This document shows positions 55,770 to 64,000 of a stretch of DNA of 64,000 bases, one piece after another. The stretch's first letter is position 1. Each line of letters begins with the position of its first letter. Origin of the DNA: Volvariella volvacea V23 (taxonomy: Eukaryota > Basidiomycota > Agaricomycetes > Agaricales > Pluteaceae). Where the stretch lies: the NCBI GenBank assembly GCA_000349905.1, contig KB722741.1, forward strand, positions 48,285-112,284, in the 5' to 3' direction. Below the pieces are notes generated by a model. It ran no database searches. It worked only from the letters and a program-made list of their open reading frames with translations, and was not told the origin of the DNA. The position numbers and the translations under genes were made by a program.

Positions 55770-57270
55770 TCACGGAACCGGATGAAATCGGATGTGTGGC
55801 ATGAACATCACCCAATCCACGTCCTGATACGCGGACTCGGGCATTCTTCGCAGCATAAAAGCAGCCAGAAAGAGAAGAATAAAGCGAGCGGCGATGTACA
55901 ATGGAGACAGAAATACGGTCGCACGCAAGCACGCCCAATACGCCCAGTAACATAAAACACCGCCACGCGTCTCGGCTTCTTCCCATGCCTTGAGCCAAGT
56001 CTTCGCGAGAGGATAAAAGACCGGGGCGACGGTGATCGCCAGCGCCGACCCTCTCCATAGCCAGAGTTCCGCCGGGGTCGAAAAGGCAACGTTCCACCCG
56101 ACGAGGTGGATGCCGCCAAAGATGGCCCCGATCAGCGACCCTGCCGTCCTTGGCAATTCGCCGGGGGTGGAGTCCACGTCCGGGGAGCCAGAGTAGAATG
56201 TGCCGACGCTCCTCTGCGTGTGGTGGATGTGCTCGGTGGGGGGGCTGGGCGAGGCCTCGGCGACGGCGAGGAGGATGCGCAGGACCGCCCCGCCTGTGGA
56301 CGCCAGGGCTCCTGCTACGCCCGGCCTTGGTGCGTTTACGGGCCCTTCTGCTGCGCTGGGGAGTCGATACGCTGGATGGTCTTGAGGATCCGGCGTGTCT
56401 CTCTTCCAGATGGACCGGATCTCCGTCCACAGCTCTATATACCACGCCTTGTCGCTCTCCTCCTTCGGCCCATCCATCCTCTTCCCGTCTTTATCCAAAT
56501 ATATCGGATACTGGACATTGAGCGGTTTATCCCACCACATGACATAAGTCACAAAACTCAGCGCCGCAAACGCAAGCGTGGTCAGCTCCAGCTGCGTGAC
56601 GACGAGCCCCTGCGCCGCGCGTGTGACGCAGCGGACGACGAACCAGCCGAGCTGCATGAGGACGACGAGCTTGGAGAGCACGTCGCCCTTGCCGCGGTCT
56701 TTGATCTCCCTTTCGGGGATGTAGGGGATCTCGGTGGACTTGAGCTCGTTGGTGAGCACGACGCCGTACCGGGACACCCCGTCCCGACTCTCGTGCACCA
56801 TCAGCCCGCCCATGAGGAGGAAGTACGCGTGGGTCCTTGTCCATCCCAGGGCTTGCGCTGGAGGGGGGGTTAGCTCCGGCCAGAGGGGCAAGTAACCGGC
56901 GGGTGGTGGGGAACGCACGCTTGGGCCCTTTCAAAATCTGGCTGACCGCCGCCCGCTGTCGCATCGCCCACACGGCTATGATCTCGGGTGCGACCAACGC
57001 GATGAACATCGTCTTGAGCTTGGTCAGTGTGATCTTGACCGCGGAGTGGCGTTGGTCCGGGATGTTGTGGTGCACGGAGATGTACGTGCAGAGGAAGATG
57101 ACGCTCAGGCAGCTGTAGACGATGTCGACGAGCGATCGTGTTTCCGTGGGGCCCACTGTCGATCTGGGGACATGGCTACTAGTTGGGCTGTCGTGGGAGA
57201 CTGCTGCGGGTGAAGCGCTTGAGACGAGTGACTGCGCTAGTGCTGCTAGGAATAGACTAGCGAGGAGCAT
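55770..57270 (-). CDS. Family A putative multi-pass membrane protein, diverged, intact (477 aa)
   Basis: Exons 57270-56919 and 56851-55770 are joined by a 67 bp phase-1 intron (GTGCGT...GCAAG), giving GPK-P-LGWTRTHAYFLLMGG. The signal-like start is MLLASLFLAALAQSLVSS. The QCDPTR motif is reduced to GPTETRS, but VDIVYSCLSVIFLCTYISVH, VAPEIIAVWAMRQR, IPYIPEREIKDRGKGDVL, WFVVRCVTRAAQGL, WWDKPLNVQYPIYLDKDG and GAIFGGIHLVGWN remain. The loop near residue 270-330 is long and rich in Ala, Pro and Gly. The family ending is extended: FMPHI is followed by RFHPVP before the stop. Codon use is much more GC-rich than in the other copies, which fits an older, conserved member or a different compositional region. 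It lies about 520 bp downstream of the 3' end of the family B gene on the same strand. Function is unknown. Confidence 0.86.
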
Positions 57271-57788
57271 CCGGTACAGAGAGTGGGGTGAGATGAAGTT
57301 TGAATTGCATAGAGGCTTAAATTACGGATCCACAAGGTCCTGTGAGGACCTACATCACAGTCACGTGTTTAGAAAATACAAGGACCCACAAATTGACCAC
57401 CGTCTCCATAGTATCTGCAATGTACCTAAAGCAGGTACAATAGAACAAGGGCCTGCGTGTCAGCATATTGTGCCAGAATTGGGCGACTATGGATCAGTAT
57501 ATGTCAGCCAAGCAAATACGAGGACAAGCTCCATGAGGCTGAAGACCATGCGTCACGCATCGTGTTCTGCACGAACGAATTAGACTCTACAGCTAATGGT
57601 GCAACGAGTGGCACCCCAATGTCCCAGTATCGTAAAACTCAGACTTGTAGTCCTCCTATCGACACGGGCTGGGTTTGAAACGCATTCTGAACGTCAATCC
57701 CTTTGCTTTGATTCCTAATATCCTACATGACCAACAGAGGCACGAAAAATGTAATTATACGACCACACAAGTACCCAGCCATCCACAC
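57271..57788. other. Spacer between family B and family A genes
   Basis: This holds the upstream region of 55770-57270 and the 3' flank of the family B gene. I see no gene and no clear TATA box. Confidence 0.45.
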
Positions 57789-60700
57789 TCATAACCGGCC
57801 TTCCGGAGGAAACCTGCCACGGTGTGGCCATGGTTTGCGTGGCAAACCTGAATCTCTGGGGTAATCCAGGTCGCCAAGGTCGCCATGGCCGCTTTGGCTA
57901 CCTGGCCATGTAGGAGAGGATGTACGTCGAGGTGGAGGAGGTGGAGGCGGCGGGCCCGATCCACTATCTGGCAATGTCGGGAGATCAGGTACATCTGGAA
58001 TAGGCGAGGAGGGTGTGCTGGGTGGTAGCTGGGGAGGAGGAGTTGGAGGACGTTTTGGTGCTTTATCCACGACACTGTTGCATTGTTAGTATTCGCTAGC
58101 ACTTGTAATATGGTCGACGTACTGAGAATAAATACCATGGATGAACTTGGACGTATCCTGCAAGTCGAGACCAAGTGAAAGGCTGAAGTGCTCCCCAACA
58201 ATGACACCTTCAACGTAAGCATCGAAGGAGAAGTTTCCAATGAAAATTGCCAAGTCAGCGGAAACTTCAATCTTGGTAATATCGAATAAGTTGGCGAGGG
58301 CTTTGAAAAAGTCCTCTGTTATGAGTAGAATCCCATCCTCTGCTGCTTTTGCAATCTCGAGAGCCGCAACCGCCACCTCGAGGGCTTCGGTTGCGTGTTT
58401 GGCTGCATCCAATGCCACCATCGCCGTCTTGTAAGCTACCCACTCTGCGCACTTCACCAATGCATCAACTGCATCTCGAGCTGCTTTCAGTATAGCCGTA
58501 GATGCATCGATAAACTCGTCAAGGGCCTTCTCCGCAAATTCCACAGCTGCATTCCCCACAGCACGTGCCCCTTCCAGCACTCCCGCTGCTGCATCCACAG
58601 CAGCTTTAGTTACCTCATCCACTCCCTCGAGCGTCGCCTTCGCGGCAATCAACAATCCATCTCCGCTGACCCTGACTGCTTCTAGGGCCTCTTCTGCAAT
58701 AGTAATGGCTCCCTTTGTTGCAAGGAAATCCGCTCCTTCAAGCACTGCCTTACATGCCTCTAAGACTCCATCAGCAATGGCTTTAGAAGCCTCTAGTGCG
58801 CCTAGTGCTACATAGAGTCCTGGTATAGCAGCAAATTTCCTATGATAAAGCTATTTAGTACGTTACTAAAGCGAGAGAAATCAATTCCTACTCACCAGAA
58901 CTCGTACCAATGGGCATGTTCGTAACTGTAGATCGTGCCATTGAGATCATTTATCTGGTTTTGCAAGCTGTCCACTTTTGCCTTCGCGTTGTCGATATCC
59001 CCTTCTGCATGTGAGAACGCTCGGTGGAACGTTTCCTTTGCTCGTTCGAGATCTCGCTCCTTGCTTCGGATATCAGCATCCCAATCATTCTGTGCTTTTG
59101 TAACCGCAGCTTCGGCCTTTTGCATTTGAGCTGCCCTATCCGCATTCGCCGCTTGAAGCTTAGTCTCAGCTTGCAGAATGGATTCATTCATATCCTGACG
59201 CGCGTCATCTATCTTGCCTTCCAACTCTTTCATGCGTTGGTTGTAGTCGTTAATGACTTTCGTAGAAGCATCATAAACCTCTTTCTCGTGAGCCTTCCAG
59301 CTCTTGTATGCATCATCCACGGACTTCTTTGCATTGTCGATGCCTTTCTGCCAGGCTGCTTTGGCCTTCTCTACATCCGCTTCCGCTGTTTGAAGAGCGT
59401 TATCTGCCGCCATTCTAGCAGACTCCAAGGTATCGACAACTTGAGAGACGATGTATTGCAGAATGTGTTGTTCCATCAAGGCGTGGAGGTAGAAATCGAG
59501 CTTTGACAAGTCTTTGAGGTTTGCAGAACCTTTCATTTGCGCGTCGACGGAGAACGTAAGCAACGGTGTCAGGTGGAGAACAAAGTCGAAGGAGAAATTG
59601 GGACGAGGGAGCAATTCAAGGTTGAGACGAAGGGCAACCTCGCTACCCAAAATATTAATAGCTCCATCAATAGAGATAGACTGCTTCGAGGCTCCAACTT
59701 CGAGACCGAAGGTCGCGTCGTTCCCATCTGCTCCAGTCACTGACAGCGGTCCGACCTTCAGGTTGTGAATTGCTCCTTTTGCCACCAGCGCGCTCTTGGT
59801 AATCTCCGCAGATGATTTGAATTCAGCGCCAAATATTTTTATGTCTGCCGCGAATGAGAAGCCTTCGGGATACATGACAGTCCCAATCATAACTCCGGTG
59901 GAGATATAGAGGGATACCTTCTCGAAGTCGATGAAGTCAGGTGGGGACGGGAGATGGGCATTGAGAACATCTGAGGTAAACGCAACGAGGTCTTGGATGC
60001 CTAGATGCTCAATATCACCGCTAATCAACTCCTCTGTAGTCATGTGGTTTAGTAAGGCTAACCTGGCGAGATAACTACTCGGACTTACGGGTTGGGTCCT
60101 CGCTAATCTGAACTGCGACATCTCCCTTCACCCTTCCGATTTGCAACCCTCCCGAAAATCCAAGTGCAGAGGGGAGACCTGTCGCCATAAATTCAGGAAG
60201 AATGATTCCGATTTCAAGAGCGAGATTCGGCCCAATACTGATCTCTGGGCTGAGGCCAAAAGGATCCTTCCACAATCCCGACATTTGACCGGATGCAAAA
60301 ACCTGTTCGTCTTCGATGCTTAACGCCAGCTTGAAGTCCAAAGGATCTGATGAATGCGGTACAGGCACTTTGACACCCGCATCAATCATAAGTCGAAGCG
60401 GTTTGATATTTATTTGAAGCTCGATTGGGTCCGTCTGGATGCCATTGCCGAGGTGAATGATACTGTCAGTGGGGAAGTCGACGTCCAGCACAAAGCCTGC
60501 CGTTTTTGACCATGATGCCGATAGAACAAGGCCTGGTGAGGAATGTCGAAGGATTTGGTTTATTTGATCGATCTCCCCCAGAACAGCAGAAATCTGGACA
60601 CCTGAGAAATGATAGGTGCGACGGAACTTGAAAAGAATGTGGGGGTGCCATACCTCTCTTGATTGGGAACTTTTGTGGGTTCATTGTGCTCAAGGCCGGT

Positions 60701-63700
60701 TCATCCTTTGATGCCACAACCAGCGCTAGGTCCTCTAGTCCGATATTCCCCAAGAACGTACCATCCAGCTCGGAGATCAACTTCCCAAGTGTAGCTGACT
60801 TCCCCAGTCCGTCGAATTCGCCATAGACAGTCCACTGTAATTTGGTATCCTGGGGTTCTTTGTAAACATGAACGCTTCCTCTGATCTTCGGAAGGTCTTT
60901 TACACCATCTAGTTCGACAACGGCATCCAGTTCGACGCTCGAAGCCGTCTTTGATGCGACTTTAAGGAATGATGCCTTGAGAACTACATCAACAAGTTTG
61001 AGGTCGAGTTCCGGTATATCTATATCCTCGAGTTCTGCTTGGAGTTGCACGCCGTTTGAACCTAGGTGAAGCGAAGCATTAGCCGCGATATAGTCGCCAT
61101 ATTTGATGTCGCGAACGACGACCGATAATCCATTTCTACTGGAAAACGTGATGTTTGCAGATCCAATGACGAATTCATCGTCCTGAGGGGGAGCAACCTC
61201 TTCTCCAGAGAACTTCTGATAGAGATCCACGATCCCGTCCAAACCGAAGTTATCAAGCTCTGCCGAAATCGTGAACTCGCCACCGACAGAGTATGTGCCT
61301 GAAAGAATGGCAGAGGCAGTATATGCACTCAAGCATGCATTTAATGACAGACTGAGGGTATTCAATGGCGAAGAGGTATCAAAAGAGGCTGATAAATCGA
61401 TCTTTTCCAACTGGCGGCAGGATGTTAGGATAAATTCACATAATTAGAGTAAGGGCGAGCTTACGTCAAAGCCTAAACCCAATGCGTTCTTCCAGATATC
61501 GCCCTTGAGTGTTGCACTGAGTTGAGCAGCCCCGCCAAACTCTCTAATGTCAAAGTCAAATTCTAGAGGCTTCTGCGACGCTGGAACTTGTAGGCCCAAT
61601 TCACCGAATAACGCAAACCCATAGGACGTGGTTGTCTTGCCAACTGGGCCGGGGACGGGAGTAGATAGAGTAAACAGACGGACTCCAATATGGCTGAGGG
61701 AGATGCCATCACAGAGTTTGATGGGGCGATAGTCGTTTGTGGTTGGATCCTTAACGAAAATTAGACCTTCTAAGACGAAGTTGGTGACAGATGGAAGGGA
61801 TCCCCAGCTTTGGTTCAGTCCAAAGGAAGCGGTGACCTGGATCGTCAAGGAATCCGGAGGAATTTGAAGAACCTGAGTTAAGATTTGACTTAACGAGCCA
61901 AACTGCTCATCAATGACCAAGTCAGCGGAGACGGACCACCCTATGGGCTTCATAGGTTCACTAATGAACCCCGTATTGATTAGAAAGGAATTTTTGATGA
62001 ACGAGAGAGTAACGCACAATGTATAGTTCTGATACAAGAAGGTTAAGTTTGACAAGTGGACCTTCTCTAGTGGTGTACCGGCGAGCCATGGGAGAAACGA
62101 GACAATTGGGAGGGTGGAAATTTCCGCCTTCTGGCAAATAGGTAGCTCTGTGCCTACCTCAACAGTGTCTGGGGGAGGTCCGTGCCAGCTGGTGAGGGTA
62201 GCCTCAAATTCCTTCATTCCAAACAGGTCAAATTCACCGACAAGGGCGAAGCCACCTTCCGGCGGGGTGACACCAGTGTCTGGTTTCTTCTCCGGGAGCT
62301 CTGGAAGTTCCATTCCTGGTATCTTGCGGCCCGTTGTTGGCTTCTGGAGAAACCTTGGCTTCCGAACCACAGTATCCCCCATTCGGAAGACAGGTGCTTG
62401 CGTATGTGCTGACAGCCAAGCTGCTTGGTGGAAGGGGACTTTGACATAGTGAGGAGTAGATGAGGACAGGGGAGCAGCCAAGGCAGACGGAGACGTGATA
62501 GGGCCGGAGTTATTATGGTTGATACCCTGATACAACGCAAAGGATGGGCGAACACGTGATGCTGGGGAAGTAAGCCTGGAAGGAACAACGACAGAAGTGC
62601 TCGTAGTGGGTTTTTTACCTGGCGAGGACGAAGTACCGTCGCTCGCGTGCCGTTTTCTCCCATACTTTTTTTCAAAGTACATTATCCAAGCTTGTCGATC
62701 CATCTGGCCTTCAGGCGAGAGTGGTGTATAGCATCTGAACGTATGAAAAATTGTTTCGAATGCATAGTTCAGGCCCTAGATTTGAACATGATTCAAGAGA
62801 TCATAGTAAATGTGGAAAAGCCGTCATACCGGTGCAGAGAATGAGCCCTTGTATTCAAGTTTGGGTGCAAGCCACGGGTAGTTGTGATCCTTATCAGAGA
62901 CCCAGGGCTCAATTGTGATCGTTTCTGGCAGTCCTTCTGCATTGAGTACGTCGTAGGTGCCACTGTTTACTGCATTTGTGGTCAAGGTTCCTGTTCCTTT
63001 GTCTCCAAATGTGTCAACGATACTGCGAATTGTCCGTGCGATTGTGCTTTCAGCTCTATACTCACATTAATTGACGTCAATTTTCTTAGTTGATGTCAAC
63101 GCACCTAGTCATATCTCCGTTTGCCTCATAAGTACCGAATACCTGAGAGAGAAGTGTAAGCCTCTCAATTATAGTGAAAAGGGTAACTCACAATATTTGC
63201 GTCGGACTGCCAGTTTGCTCCATTGATCGGGCCAAAGCTATAAGCAGAGCGATGAAGCCACTAATTGACTCAAATAAATAAGGGTGCTACCAAGGCTGGT
63301 AATTACGTACCTCCGCAGCTGAACCAGCAGCGGTATCTCCAGGCCATAAATCATTTGCCCACTGAACGAACATCAATGAATAAAAAACAGAGGGAAAGTG
63401 GGAGGATAGGACCCACCCCATTCGCGGAATCGCCCATAATCTCACTGGCATCAACGCGAGTCTCGGGCGCTTCCTCCCCGGTCAATGTAGTGACTGTGGT
63501 CTTGTTGAACTTTCCAGAAAATCGGGAAGAACTGGGGTCGTCGCCCTTGTGCTTGTTGACCAAGTGCTGGTGAAAGCTCTCAGCCTCCTTCTGCGTCGGG
63601 AAACGTCGCATCCAGTCCTTTTCGACCTCCTTATTGAGGGTTTGAGCTGAGACAAGACGCTTGATGTCGTCTTTGTGCATGTACGATGTGTAGATCCCCA

Positions 63701-64000
63701 ACAGATTGTGCGAGACGTAATGAATATCTGCCATTTTGAACAAGTCACCCTGTGACAGGACAATAATATCCAACCACGTAGCGAGGTCCTTGGACTTGGA
63801 CTTGACGATCTCCGCGCACTTCTCTAGTTCATCCTTTGTGAGGAACTGCGGGCTGGGGACAAGGTAGAGCACGAGCGGGGGGCTAAGGGGATCATGGGAT
63901 TTCCAGAGACGGCCACCTCTGCTAGCGGCGAGCTGTGTTGCAGCAATCCCCTGCCATATGTCCTTTTGAACGGTGTACGTCTTGTCGTCGTTTTTGATAC
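57789..64000 (-). CDS. Family B giant protein with proline-rich tail, 5' end outside the window
   Basis: Exons in the window, 5' to 3': 64000(partial)-63417, 63361-63311, 63260-63192, 63142-63105, 63055-62830, 62775-62018, 61960-61465, 61410-60654, 60601-60089, 60033-58896, 58839-58123, 58074-57789. They give about 1,877 residues. Exon 1 and part of exon 2 lie beyond the edge. All introns are GT-AG, 48-57 bp. Exons 3, 4, 5, 8, 9, 10 and 11 have the same lengths as in 23331-29640. Order of parts: N-terminal region (RLWKSHDPLSPP, EKDWMRRF), WLHRSAYSFGPINGANW, VFGTYEANGDMTR, linker, LTSWHGPPPDTVEVG, beta-type repeats, coiled coil, alanine-rich helical block, VEGVIVGEHFSLSLGLDLQD. The last exon is not the usual 9-10 codons. 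It codes about 94 residues starting VVDKAPKRPPTPPPQLPP, with eight prolines in a row and an Arg/Gly-rich end. Function is unknown to me. Confidence 0.88.

Noticed and set aside
1..64000. tRNA, rRNA, CRISPR or bacterial operator features
   Set aside because: No cloverleaf with a GTTCRANTC arm, no conserved rRNA segment and no spaced direct repeats were seen. The gene structure is eukaryotic.

Overview
The window looks like nuclear DNA of a basidiomycete fungus, most likely an agaricomycete. Genes carry many short GT-AG introns of 46-67 bp. They are spaced by 0.3-2 kb, and the main gene family has the motif layout I know from many uncharacterised agaricomycete membrane proteins. There is no rRNA, tRNA, CRISPR or bacterial-type operon signal.

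Two unrelated, locally amplified families fill the window. Family A is a two-exon gene for a protein of about 450-480 residues with a signal peptide and several membrane segments. I count twelve copies or remnants: relic 877-1440(-), intact 1528-2986(-), pseudogene 4080-5571(+), intact 7917-9334(+), one with a single nonsense codon 11031-12458(+), relic 12733-13040(+), relic 15273-15800(+), intact 16676-18136(+), intact 19892-21359(+), intact 48399-49844(+), one with a single frameshift 51093-52509(+), and a diverged intact copy 55770-57270(-). All share one phase-1 intron at the same place, and most share a TATAA-like box about 40-50 bp before the ATG.

Family B is a giant 13-exon gene for a protein of about 1,890-2,010 residues: an N-terminal region, a Pro/Ser/Thr-rich linker, about 700 residues of beta-type repeats, a coiled coil of about 160 residues, an alanine-rich helical block and a short tail. 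Five copies or remnants occur: 23331-29640(+), pseudogene 30290-35365(-) cut by a 925 bp terminal-inverted-repeat element, 36857-43327(-), relic 45640-46810(-), and 57789 to beyond the right edge(-). Exon lengths and intron phases are nearly identical between copies.

A separate GC-rich gene of unknown family lies at 53340-55585(+), convergent with the diverged A copy at 55770-57270(-).

The layout suggests repeated tandem and inverted duplication followed by decay. Orphan promoter copies, a segmental duplication, single-lesion genes and eroded relics sit side by side. Nothing in the sequence proves that A and B proteins work together. Their interleaving in a fast-turning-over cluster is the main reason to suspect a shared lineage-specific role at membranes. 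All gene models come from reading splice sites by eye and comparing paralogs.
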